A stretch of 24,652 bases of DNA from Ichthyophonus hoferi (lineage: Eukaryota > Opisthokonta > Ichthyosporea > Ichthyophonida > Ichthyophonidae). The notes beneath the pieces were generated by a model. It saw nothing but the letters and a program-made list of their open reading frames with translations, did not search any database and was not told the DNA's origin. How positions within the stretch are numbered: the stretch's first letter is position 1; every line of letters starts with the position of its first letter. The stretch lies in NCBI GenBank assembly GCA_002751075.1, contig NAOQ01000010.1, positions 55,727 through 80,378 on the forward strand, written 5' to 3'. This document shows, piece after piece, positions 1 through 10,323 of this stretch. A program made the translations under genes and the position numbers.

Positions 1-230
1 TCAGACTGGCAGAAAAATTACCAGAGGAGCTAAGTGGCTGTATTTTCATATTGTTTGTTGGTTTTATAAGCTTCATTGCCGTAGAGTTGGTTGGAAACCA
101 ATCATACTAGGGAAGAGGTGGGATTCATTTTTTTTTACTGGTGAAATATACGTTTCCTATTTATTAGTTGATTACTAATTCCTTCCTATCTGTTTAATTC
201 TCACACCCCTTTATCATCCTCTAATCACAG
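1..230 (+). other. Intron of the RhoGAP-CBM20 gene (upstream part)
   Basis: The stretch ends in a pyrimidine-containing acceptor, TAATCACAG at 222-230, directly before the first exon in view. One frame near 3-107 is open but resembles no RhoGAP block and has no usable donor, so I see no exon here. Confidence 0.6.
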
Positions 231-1534
231 TGGTTGCTTAAAATTATATTTCCGTGAACTTCCTGATCCAATCCTGACAGAGAACCTATATGAAACCTTT
301 ATAGCTGCGGGTAAAATAGAAGAGAGCGAGAAACGATTACGATACCTAACCTATATTATACAGTTCCAGGTAAGGAACTCCTGTGTGGTTATTGATGCAT
401 TGAGCATGTAGAATAGGGCGTGTTTGTGTATTTATTAATGTACTTCACATATACAATGGTCTATATATATATTAGCATGCTGTACAGTTGAAAACCAGTC
501 TCTATTATATAGCCTTAGACCCAGGTCCTTTTGCATTGCGTAATACTCTCCTTTGTTCTACAGTTACCAGCCAATAACTACCACGTTTTAAAAGCTCTTT
601 GCCACCATCTTTCAATGGTAGAAAGTCAAATTGAGGTCAATATGATGAAGGTAGGACTGCATTTTAATTTTATGTTCATTTTATTCTTTGTTTCTGACTG
701 CATCACCCGTTTTTATTATGATTGGATTTCGATTTCCTTGACTAGCCTATGGATGCGTAGTTTCTACTCTTGCTTTCCTTATATATCTATAATATCCTAA
801 GTAAGACAAGGTAAAGCAGTAACTGAGGCTCACTTATAAATATACGTACATTTTAAAGCTTTTAATTCTATATATAGACTGGGCTAGGCTCCAATAAGAT
901 CAATCTTTAAAATATAAAGGGAATAGGTGTATGAGAGAGCATATATTTGTGGTGTCATATTAAGTGTATTAACTTATGTGATTCTTTCTGTTATATCTCT
1001 TTCCTCTCCCTATATATAGGCCAACAATATAGCCATTGTATTTGGTCCTACGTTAGTTCGTAGTGCTTATTCAGAAGATCTTGGAAGTATGATTATTGAC
1101 ATGGGTGCACAGTCTACGGTAAGGGGGCTGTAAGGTGTATATGTGGTATATATGTTATGTATATATTGTACAGTGTATATAATGTATAATATATATGATG
1201 TGTAGTGTGTATGATATGTATGTAGTGCAGTGTATATGGTGTATACGGTACGTATGTAGTGTATATAATGAATAGTATATGCTCTGACACTTTTCTTCAT
1301 AGAGGGAGAGACCATAGTATAGTAAAGAGTGTATGTCATAGTATATCATACTATACCATGCTATACTACACTGTATCTCTATTAACCTGATAGAGGTGTA
1401 GGTGGTGGAGGCAATGATTGTGCACTATAAGGAGATATTTGAAACTATACTTGATGCCAAGGATTTCGATGGGCCATTGCTAGATATATCCTGCGAACCG
1501 TCGCCAGACTCCATAGGATCCTTGCGAGAAAATG
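231..1534 (+). other. RhoGAP domain, C-terminal half (exons 1-4 in view)
   Basis: Four exons joined in phases 2, 0, 0, 0. Exon 231-369 begins with the last base of a codon carried from an upstream exon, so the gene starts left of the window. The sequence runs through the conserved LKLYFRELPDP helix, then LPANNYHVLKALCHHL, then NNIAIVFGPTLVRS and finally VVEAMIVHYKEIFE, the usual closing helix. The Asn in NNIAIVFGP sits where RhoGAP domains hold the conserved Asn of the active site. The catalytic Arg lies in the missing N-terminal half. The wording most resembles the ARHGAP21/23-type domain, but I would not assign a subfamily. Confidence 0.88.
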
Positions 1535-4212
1535 GTAAGGTCTTGTTGCTAGCTAGTATAGTTTATTGCGTTTATTACTTTATTGTTTTTGTTTTATTCT
1601 TTTGTCTCTCATATATCTATCTTATCTCTGTTATTTGGCTGTAGGTAGGTAGGTAGGTCGGTAGACGTAATATGTTACATGATGTATCATATGGTATGAT
1701 ATGCACCACCACAATGGCCAGTCCCCTTTGCCCCTATCTCTTAACCCATGACTAACCGCCACCCCAACCTTCCCCCTACCCCTTTCTATACCATAGCCTC
1801 TTCTGTCTCTTGTACCAATCCTGGAACCTTGACCGGGCGGTCAAAACAGTTTGCTAGTCCTGGTTTGTCAGCTAAGGGAGCCAACACCAGCCCACCAGCC
1901 CCCATCCCATACAAGGCACCCAGCCGAGGGTTCTTCCAGGGTGTCCAGGATGTACTGAACTCCTCCCGTGCATCATCTGCCTCATCCGCATCCGTGCAAT
2001 CCGCCAAGATACCTGCATCTACTCCAGCTGAACATGTGACCGGAGCCGACCACAGTACAGAGCCAGGGTCGGCCTTAGGTGACTCTAGCTCTCCGGGAGG
2101 GCCCCTTGGAACGAGGTTCTCGTCCCTTTCTCTCCGTGGGGCTACTAGCGCTGAGATGAATCATATCTCTAGTCCTATTTTGGGACCTTTCCCTAAAAGG
2201 GGTGCATATCGACCTATATCCATTCCCTCCAATGCTCCTATGCCGTTACCTTACATAAAGTCAACCACCTCCAAGTTGACCTTAGATACCGACTCCAGAA
2301 ACTTGACAACTTCACCAATTCCAGGTACAGAAGAGGAAGGGAAAGAGAGAAAGTCACCTACAAAGTGTATAGATAAAGAAATAGTTACGACTAAAGAAAA
2401 AGATACTGAAAATCCGAATGTAAAAGTACCCTATCCGCCCAAGTATAAACAGATCACTCGTGAGTTGCAGTTTAGCACCAAGAAAGAGGAGGAGACCTAT
2501 GAGTCCCTTAAGAAGTACAATGAAGGTTTGGATTCAGAAATAGCCGAACTATGGCAGAAAGTGAACCAGCAGAACCGAACCTCGCCTACCACAGTTCGTC
2601 CTAATCTATTGCAAACAATGGGGGCAGATAGGGGCTCTCCTTCTCCTACTTCTCAGGCTAAAGTTAGGGTACGTAGTGGAGCTGGAGCACACACGTCTGG
2701 CACTAATAGTCAGTGTTTTGAAAATACAAGCATACTGGAAGGGGACTCCTCTAATGAGCAGAAAACCCTATTGATGAAATCTTTATCTATAGGCGGGCTA
2801 GGTAATAGCAGCTACCTGTCACAGTGCCCTGACCCTATTACTGTTACGCCCCGGTCACGACGGACCTCACAATCACACGATATGATGGGTGTAAATCTAA
2901 GGTCAAGCGAAGGGAGACGTATGATTGTCCATGAGAGACTGTCTCGTAAATTGGATGATAGGCTCTCTCGGAAATTGGAGGAGAGAGTTAAGGTTCAGTT
3001 TGAGGTTCAAGCAGATCTTGAACCAGGCTATGCATTGGGTGTTTCTGGAAACTTGCCTTCTTTAGGTAGGTTTATCTAGTTTGTATATTGACTCTTTATC
3101 TATATATATATATGATTGTATGATTGCAAATCCAGTTCTCTCGTCCCTAGGGGATCCTCCATATAAATTCATTATAACTTTGTTGCTTATTTATACTTAT
3201 TGGCCTATGTGTAATGTTAGAAATAACCTGATGTCTGGTTAAGCAGTCAGTTTATATTTGACTGGCTAGATATTAATATATCATGCCATATCTTGGCAAT
3301 GACTTTGTTCTCCCCAATCATTTCTCTATATTCAACTTTTAATATCTATTTATATGGGCTTCACGGTACATGTCTTTCACCTTTTTATTTTCTATAGTTT
3401 ATTCGTTTATTCATGCGCTTGTAATATATAAAAATAGCCCTACCAATCGAGGCCTTCCATGATCACAGCTAATAGACACGCTAAGAGAAGGAATGATATG
3501 AGACCTGGGACCCATGTGATATTATGTTTGAAAATTTAACATTATAACTTTTTAACTTTTTAACTTTTTTTCCTTATAGGATCTTGGAAGGCCGACCAGT
3601 TTAAGCCACTAACTCTAATGGACAGGGACACTTGGTTAATTGACTTTCATTCCCCTACTGGAACTTTAGTAGGTAGGTAATAAAATCCCCTTACCGTATA
3701 CCTGGGGAAGTCTTGCACTACACGACATAGTATATCTACATATATGTATGGTTAAACAGGGAGGCTTACACATTTGTCAGTATAGGTTAATTGTATAAGA
3801 ATATTTCAAATGTGATGAAGCTGGTATGTCTTATATGTATGTATATGAATGAATAGATCTCACAGCAGACCAATAGATATGCATCGTGTTCTATCTAGTA
3901 TTTTAACTATGATAATCAGACTAACTACATAAATATAGAACCAAACGACTGTACTCTGTATACCGTAACATTATTGACATTGTATACTTCCCAGGATCTA
4001 TTACCTGAAATATATGACCAAATGTTAGACACATTAACTGATTCTTTCTGTTTTTTCTTTCTTTTCTATACCCCACAGAGTATAAATTCATGTTGTATAC
4101 AACGAGGAACAACAAGATTTGTAGGTGGGAAAGTTACAAAGGTAACCGACATGTGCTCGTTCTAAAACAACTTAGTGTCAATCACATTTTTGACCAAATG
4201 GGTAAGTTATGA
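231..4212 (+). CDS. RhoGAP - CBM20 fusion protein, 3' part (5' end outside window)
   Basis: Spliced gene with seven exons in view: 231-369, 564-650, 1020-1118, 1402-1534, 1797-3065, 3580-3672 and 4079-4212. They give about 650 residues and a TGA at 4210-4212. Residues 1 to about 122 are the second half of a RhoGAP domain, with the family blocks LKLYFRELPDP and NNIAIVFGPTLVR. The arginine-finger exon must lie left of the window. RhoGAP domains switch Rho-type GTPases off. Residues 123 to about 549 are a Ser/Pro/Thr-rich, probably disordered linker with a charged coiled-coil stretch near LQFSTKKEEETYESLKK. Residues 550 to about 636 form a CBM20 starch/glycogen-binding domain: FEVQAD, GNLPSLGSW, EYKF and RWES in the family order. 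The known role of CBM20 suggests recruitment to glycogen; that is inference. All junctions preserve frame. A donor-like GTAAGT at 4202 leaves a different 3' end possible. No better family name is recognised. Confidence 0.85.
1130..1275. repeat. Degenerate TGTATA/GTAGTGTATAT repeat in an intron
   Basis: The first ~150 bases of the intron between exons 1020-1118 and 1402-1534 are an irregular tract of GTGTATAT, GTATGTAGTG and TATAATG units. It opens short frames on the minus strand, rich in Tyr, Thr and Ile, that are by-products of the repeat and not genes. Confidence 0.75.
1641..1664. repeat. (GTAG)n microsatellite
   Basis: About six GTAG units with one variant (GTCG), inside the intron 1535-1796. 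It contains many GT and AG dinucleotides but is not at either splice junction that restores frame. Confidence 0.85.
2936..2983 (+). repeat. 24-bp in-frame tandem duplication in the linker
   Basis: Two adjacent 24-base units (2936-2959 and 2960-2983) encode RLSRKLDD and RLSRKLEE. They differ at several mostly third-position bases, so the copying is not recent. The charged, leucine-spaced octads probably form a short helix or coiled coil immediately before the CBM20 domain. Confidence 0.8.
2980..4212 (+). other. CBM20 starch/glycogen-binding domain
   Basis: The domain is split over three exons (end of 1797-3065, then 3580-3672 and 4079-4212). Compared by eye with the Aspergillus niger glucoamylase CBM20, the invariant positions fall in order: G-N-L-x-x-L-G-S-W, then L, then D-T-W, then E-Y-K-F, then R-W-E-S, then N-R. 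The equivalents of glucoamylase Trp543, Lys578, Trp590, Glu591 and Asn595 (carbohydrate-binding site 1) are all present as W578, K609, W623, E624 and N629 of the in-view protein. Spacing between W578 and K609 is close to that in glucoamylase. Both introns inside the domain are phase 1. Confidence 0.82.
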
Positions 4213-7200
4213 TATTAATATGCCTAGTTTATTGTATATATATGCTCATGTTTATAAGTATTATCCTATTAATCTATGTTTTGATACCTTTTTCTGAGCT
4301 CTTGTCATCCTATACTATTCCCTCCCTATATGTAGATATATTGCCAAATTACTCTACTTTCAGTTGTCAGTACTTCTTATAGTTTACTGTAATAAGTACA
4401 TATTCTAACCCGTTAAATAGAAACTGCAGCTTAAGACCGTGTGACTGATGATTTGCAATAGTGGAAAGCAGCAACACGTAGTTTTTGTGGTAGTAAACCC
4501 CCTGGACCTTCAATATTACTTACAGGGTGTTACTGTTATGTCTGACAATAATGACAGCAATGTCATGGTGATTACCTTGGTTGTGATATGTTGTAATGTG
4601 GTGTGGGATGGGTTAGTTGAGGAACTGGTATAGTATACTATCATTACCGATGTGTGATATTCGTATTACTACTATGTGAACTGTAGGTTGGAAAGATTTC
4701 TTTTGGACCACTGTCTAAGCAATGTTGATAATTATAAAGCTGTAGCTCTTAATGAATGGATGTACATATATTCTAAATAGAAAACAGCACTCAAAGGCAA
4801 TGTAGTCTTTAAACACCATAATATTTGAATGTAGATGTTATAGTATTATAGTATTCATTAGATATGCTTATAGGATAAATATTCTACCTACTATAGGTCA
4901 ATAATGCATTTACAATAGCTTAGCGTGCCTATACATGTACATATGACAATCCGGAAACCCCTGTCATACATATATAGACCTGACTACATGGCATATGAGA
5001 GGTTCACTATTTCTTGGCCATACTCCCCTGGTGGGAATGGAACTTTACCTCTAAATACTATTCATAGTTTTTCTTTTTCTTTTTTACCTCTGAGCATTCT
5101 ATACTCTTCTTTAACCTTCATCAGATGTTTTTGTTTTCTTCTTTTTCTTCAATAAAAATTAGAAGGTTTTAAATTAACATTATTATCTTTTAATATATGC
5201 TAAAACTTGACATATATCCACTCATTTCTTTGATACAATACTATATAAACTGTAACAAGGTTATTTGTTTTGCATTCATCACAGTGACAAAACTCTATTT
5301 CAGTGGCCGGACAACGGGGAAAGTTGGTACTAAATATTTTTAGAGATAAATGGAAAACTATATAAAGATTTTACCAGTCTTTGTATAAATAGACCAGTTT
5401 CATTAACTAAAACACTAGGAACAATTATGCAAAGTCCATTTAGCTGAAATGCAAATCTATTTAACTAAAAAAAATTTAGTCTGCTTGTCAACGCACATAC
5501 ATTAAATATTATATATAGACTATATATTATCAATCTGTTCATGTGTTTTATTTACGTAGCATAGACTTACACTTCCAAATATCAATATCATTTCATTTAC
5601 ATATTGAGGATATGAATTAGTATAAACCATGTTCTGAGGTAGTTAGTATATACGGTGCCTATTTGGCTTCCAGTAACACTATGTAAGTTGTAAATAAGCA
5701 AAACAAATCTGAGCGCATTCTGATTGAGATTAATATGTATAGGATCCGTAAAACAGTTAAAAGTGGAATGAGACCAAATATTAGCACCACGTTGTCATGT
5801 AGTTACTACAATTGTTCACCTATCATGCAAATTTATTATGAAAAAGATTGATCAATAACCTGACAAGCATTTTGATATAATAATAGCGCATTTTAATATA
5901 ATCCTGACACTTTGTTAAAGTTGGTAAGATATATTGCATCATAAAATTATTTTTCAACTTATTGCGTCAGTAACAAAGAAGGACATAGAGCGTTCAAGTA
6001 AAGGTATGTGCAGCTATGTCTTAAAACTGAAATATATAATAATTTGTAAAAAAATATCCTAAAGTCAATAAATATTTTTGTGGACCGATAAGCATCTCTG
6101 GTTTAAAGAAATCATCTTCTAATACAATATCTGTCTAAGGCATGTAAGAGGGGAAACGAAAATGAAACAAGACACAAAAGTTACTAAATTTATAGATGAA
6201 ATACTAGAGATCCCCTGGACGGCGACAATTCTATGAAAGGCTAAATGATAATAAAGAATTGAAGATGTGAATAGACAATAAATGCATGTATTTAAGCTAT
6301 ACCTTTAGATTAACTAGGTTAAATATTTCTCGAATATCTTCTAGTTGTTCCTGACTCCTATAAAATTCAATGTTAATATAAACATAAAAACCTTTAACTC
6401 TGCAATCACACGATATAAAAAATAAAATTAGTCTGGTATATCAGCAGCTTCTATTTGTTTGATTTTGTTGATGTCTAAACTTTACTAATGAATAATTAAT
6501 ATCAGGTAAAAGATGAGTTATAGCGCTAGAATATTCTGCTTGTAACTCACGCTTTTGATTTGAATAAAGTGCTGCTTTTAACCTCTTTCCCTGCAATTTA
6601 TAATGAATCATAGCTACGATCGAGATCAGTAAGGTTAGAAAAACTAAGACTGTGTTACTACAAGAGTGATTGTTTCACTCAGCCTACGCCTTATCAGGTG
6701 TTTCTAATTATATATTCTTTAGTCCATCATGGTATTTAGCTATTTATATTTTTTCCAAGTACTAAGTATTCTTACGTATTGCATTATTTGCGTAATTTGA
6801 ACTTTATGTCATATAGGCCATCAAAAAACCATTTTAGTTATCCTAAGTTTATAACTTCTTTTGAAGTATTTGAAAAATATGAACCTAGAAACGATACCAA
6901 CATTTTTGGGTACAGTATAATAGAGTTAAATGTGGTAGTCATTAGCCGTTAAAACGATAAAAGCCAACATATTACTATACATATGTATAGATTTTTATTG
7001 ATGTATCTGCAAGATATAGGTTTGTTATCCAATAATGGATGTCATTCTAACTAGTTTATCTTACATATACCTGGGATATTAAGTTCTAGACTAGCCAGAA
7101 CACATGCTTATTCACTTACACTCTTAAACTATTATGTAGCTACACCACCTAGAATTCAAAGATGTATAAGTTTTGAAATTCTCTTCAGCACAGAATATTT

Positions 7201-7569
7201 ACACTATTTAGTGTGGGTTAAGTTTAATCTTGTAAATGTTAAATTTGAATTTTTAGATTCTTAGTCCAAAATGATTTACAATGTAACTGATAGCGATCCG
7301 TAGGTTAAATAATAAATTCATGTTCAATACAGAGGAATGATGGGGGCCAAGCATGCAAATTCCACTAGCTAAAAATTTGAATTGAAGTATAAAAAATTAC
7401 TGAAACAAACAAAATTAGCCAGACCAAAAGAGAAAAATATTAGATCAAAAACAAAAAGCATTAAGGAGAAAATAAGGTTAGTGAAGCTTTAGCTATGCTA
7501 CAACAACATTAATAATAAATCCGAGAGTCCAGGACTTTAAGGAGCTGATACTCTAAGGTCTAGAGAACA
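4213..7569. other. Noncoding stretch between the RhoGAP-CBM20 and DZF genes
   Basis: A+T-rich DNA with no conserved coding segment that I can recognise on either strand. The left part (4213-5160) probably includes the 3' untranslated region of the RhoGAP gene, and perhaps a short alternative last exon near 4337-4384. A pyrimidine-rich run at about 5067-5150 precedes an AATAAA. From 5156 onward I see no open frame of 60 codons. In contrast to the introns, this DNA has few (TA)n or TGTATA repeats. No tRNA or mobile-element ends were seen. Confidence 0.6.
5151..5156 (+). terminator. Possible polyadenylation signal (AATAAA) for the RhoGAP-CBM20 gene
   Basis: AATAAA follows a long pyrimidine-rich stretch and is the first canonical hexamer I see after the stop at 4212. 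It lies about 940 bases downstream, which is long for a 3' UTR in such a compact genome, so the link is tentative. Confidence 0.3.
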
Positions 7570-7678
7570 ATGCCTATAAAAGACATACACGGGGCTTCCA
7601 AAAAATGTGTGGCAATGACGGATTCTACTGAAAATGTGACCAATGGTGATCAGGGAAGTGCACAGGAAATATGTGAAG
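7570..7678 (+). CDS. Probable first coding exon of the DZF gene
   Basis: An ATG at 7570 opens 36 codons of hydrophilic, protein-like sequence (MPIKDIHGASKKCVAMTDST and so on), ending at a donor GAAG|GTAACT. The exon ends in phase 1. The acceptor that would pair with it, TATCACAAG at 10315-10323, starts the main body in the matching phase, so the join reads C-E-E-P-K-D-M in frame. It stands out because the surrounding kilobases hold almost no open frames. Against it: the intron (7679-10323, 2645 bp) would be several times longer than the other introns here, and the peptide matches no domain I know. If it is wrong, the protein probably starts at the ATG at 10335. Confidence 0.45.
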
Positions 7679-10323
7679 GTAACTAGTCTTTCATAGTAGG
7701 CACTCTTCTTTCTTAGTCTTGGACCATGAATGACATATCTAGGTAGTTTTCATATATTAGTGATAGAGACAAATCTCAGTCGGTTACTCCTGAGGGAACC
7801 AGTTAATTAGACGCAGAAGTCCGGCTTTATGTGACGTAAATAGTAGACCATAAATTATTAATAGTCTGTTCAATAATAAATAATATCTATATATATTTAA
7901 AAATACATCATAATATATCATTAATTCTTGACAGTACTACTAGTGAAAATGGCTGCAAAGATTTTATGAGTTAGTTACTCCGTTCTATAGGCTAGTCTTA
8001 AGATCACCAAGTGATAAAAATCAAGCAAAAGAATATTTGGTTTTATCGAATAAAGATAATCATGTTATACTTTGACCATACTATTGTAATCTCTAAAGTG
8101 GCCAATAGCATAGTGTCTATTAATATATTTCATCGATTTTTATTAACATCATAAGATGAGGTTATTTCAATCAGAACTGCCTTACCTCTCAAAATAGAAA
8201 AATGGAAGTCTATACCAGAAAAACCGTCAAATAACCTCTTATTATATTATCCTTGATCTTTGAATAAAATACAGATTTTTTTCTTCTATATTATTGCTAA
8301 TACTTGATACTATCCATTAATATATTTAGTAGTTCTACAAAGAAGTCCTGTTATCGTTTTTTTACTATATTAAAAATAAAAAAATATTTGAGAATATGCT
8401 TAACAGTAAGTATAGTATAGTTAACTATAATAATGTAAGAATAAGTACTAGCTACACATTGATCATATCTTTTGATAAATAATTGAAACTATATCGACAA
8501 ATCTGTAAATAACGTTTCCATTTCTTGTGTAAAATACAGTCAAGTAAAACAAGTCAATGTTGGGTCTATGATTGCATATCTTAATTCATCTCTTTTGCCA
8601 CTAATTCAAAACAAGCTAAATGTTTTGCAAATTCATTATAAAAAGGTTGGTCAAGCAACAGAACCAAAAGATACTTTGTTACAATATTGTTATTGCCTGT
8701 TGATAAAGTTATTATTTTCTATTTTAATTTGCAACATTTAAATAAAAGATACGAGCAAAGCCCGTTACAATACTAGGCTCCTTTCACGGGAATCAGCAAT
8801 TGGATCTAATTTACTATGATGACAACTGCCTAAGCCATGCATGTGTTTTGGCTAAACACATATATGAAGTGTTTCATTTAAGACCGTTGGTCACTCGTTA
8901 TGAAGTAGATCTTTAAATATTTCTGAGCTAATTTCATTTAAGTTATAAAAACAATCTTCACGTTTTCTCAAAAGGAATTATAGGTAGAAAATACTTGTTT
9001 ACTAATAACCGTGTAGACACTATTAATCTACAAAGTATCAAGAACAAACTACTGTTTAGCAGGAAAACAATTGTTCTAAGATAAAAAAACTACCAAGTTT
9101 TGCCACACTAACAACTAACTATTTATTTTTAAAAACAAATGATTCCACTGATCTTGCATGGTTACACCAAGGATTTATTTCCATACCAATTATCAAGATA
9201 TCAATACATAAATTGATCACATGTTTTAATCTATTAGTCACAGATGAGAATATTGTGGCTATCTGGTTAGGTGTTCCAAATATGTAACCTATTTACAAAA
9301 AAAAACAAAGAATAGGCCAGAAGAGAAGATAATTTTAAATATAAACTCAAACAAGACTATAAGACAGCTACAATGATTGAAAATAGATACTTATTAACAG
9401 TTTAACCATGACCAGTCACTTGGGGTGAAGGTATGAGTATTTATTGCCATCAGAAATAGTCGCTTAAATGCTTTGGGTTTCTAAGATGATGAGGCAATTG
9501 TATTGAAGACATTAATATTTAGTAGAAAAGTAAATAAATATCCAGCAGAACAGATCGTAGATGACGTACTAATGAAATCTAATCCATAATTAACCCTATA
9601 AATGATCAAAGTGTGAAAATCACGTAAACAAGATAATAGAAGTGGAGGAACTCCAACATAGTTTCAGTCGATTGACATGCTAAAAGAGGATAGGAATAAT
9701 AAAATAAGGGTTTAGTCAGTAAAAGACTGAAAGGGCAGCGATGAGAACTGTGTGCAGTAAACAGGCTTAGACAGCTATAAAAAAGATATTTACCATTTCA
9801 ATTGGAAGACTAGCTTATGCTGAAGGTGTAAATGTTTATATCACCAATGTCAAACAGGGCCACATGGTGGGCCTGTAAGAGTGCCCCTATGCTAGGTAAC
9901 TATTATCTAGATATATTCTAAAGCCAAATAAAATGATAATATATGATTTATCCTAATTATTTGTTATAGTCATAATATAAATTCTGTATGATACTTTACC
10001 TGTGGGTCATTAAACAAACGTCAAGCGTCAAATTTATGGCAACTATAACGGTGAATCTGATAATATAAATAAACGATTGTAAAAGACAATAGAAACAGGA
10101 GTAAATAATTGACTAGAGGATTGTACCAATTACGGTACACAATCTTATCTAGGCATACCTGAACTAAGATGTAATCCCTACATATTATCACCGATATATA
10201 TGATATTATACCGTACACCATATCTTCGCACCTTAACTAGCATTGGTTGAAGTCTGATATTTTTTATATATCTCGAATTCACTTTGTCTTCCTCAACTCA
10301 AAAATACACTTTACTATCACAAG
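7679..10323 (+). other. Long presumed intron (or intergenic DNA) before the DZF gene body
   Basis: 2.6 kb of A+T-rich sequence with no open frame of 60 codons until about 10021, where a minus-strand frame of 66 codons has no family resemblance. I see no nested gene, tRNA or mobile element. If the exon at 7570 is not real, this stretch is simply upstream intergenic DNA containing the promoter. Confidence 0.4.

Noticed and set aside
3-107. Open frame at the left edge that could be an upstream RhoGAP exon
   Set aside because: The sequence turns hydrophobic, lacks the RhoGAP arginine-finger block and has no GT donor in the phase required by exon 231-369.
1067-1349. Two overlapping Tyr/Thr/Ile-rich minus-strand frames
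   Set aside because: They are produced by the TGTATA-type repeat and run antisense over the conserved RhoGAP exon 1020-1118.
4925-5155. 76-codon plus-strand frame after the RhoGAP gene
   Set aside because: The end is a Phe/Leu/Ser run encoded by a pyrimidine tract. The first part has no recognisable domain and no clear acceptor.
5285-5344. Short open segment after CACAG at 5280-5284, possible far 3' exon of the RhoGAP gene
   Set aside because: Although phase-compatible with the 4202 donor, it is over 1 kb away, lies past an AATAAA and encodes only about 18 unremarkable residues.
6664-6680. Hairpin GAGTGA-TTGTT-TCACTC
   Set aside because: A six-pair stem with no U-run, tRNA-like box or neighbouring gene is expected by chance in several kilobases.
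9856-9876. Near-palindrome GGGCCACATGGTGGGCC, G+C-rich island in A+T-rich DNA
   Set aside because: The arms pair only partly and no element ends or matching copy were seen elsewhere in the window.
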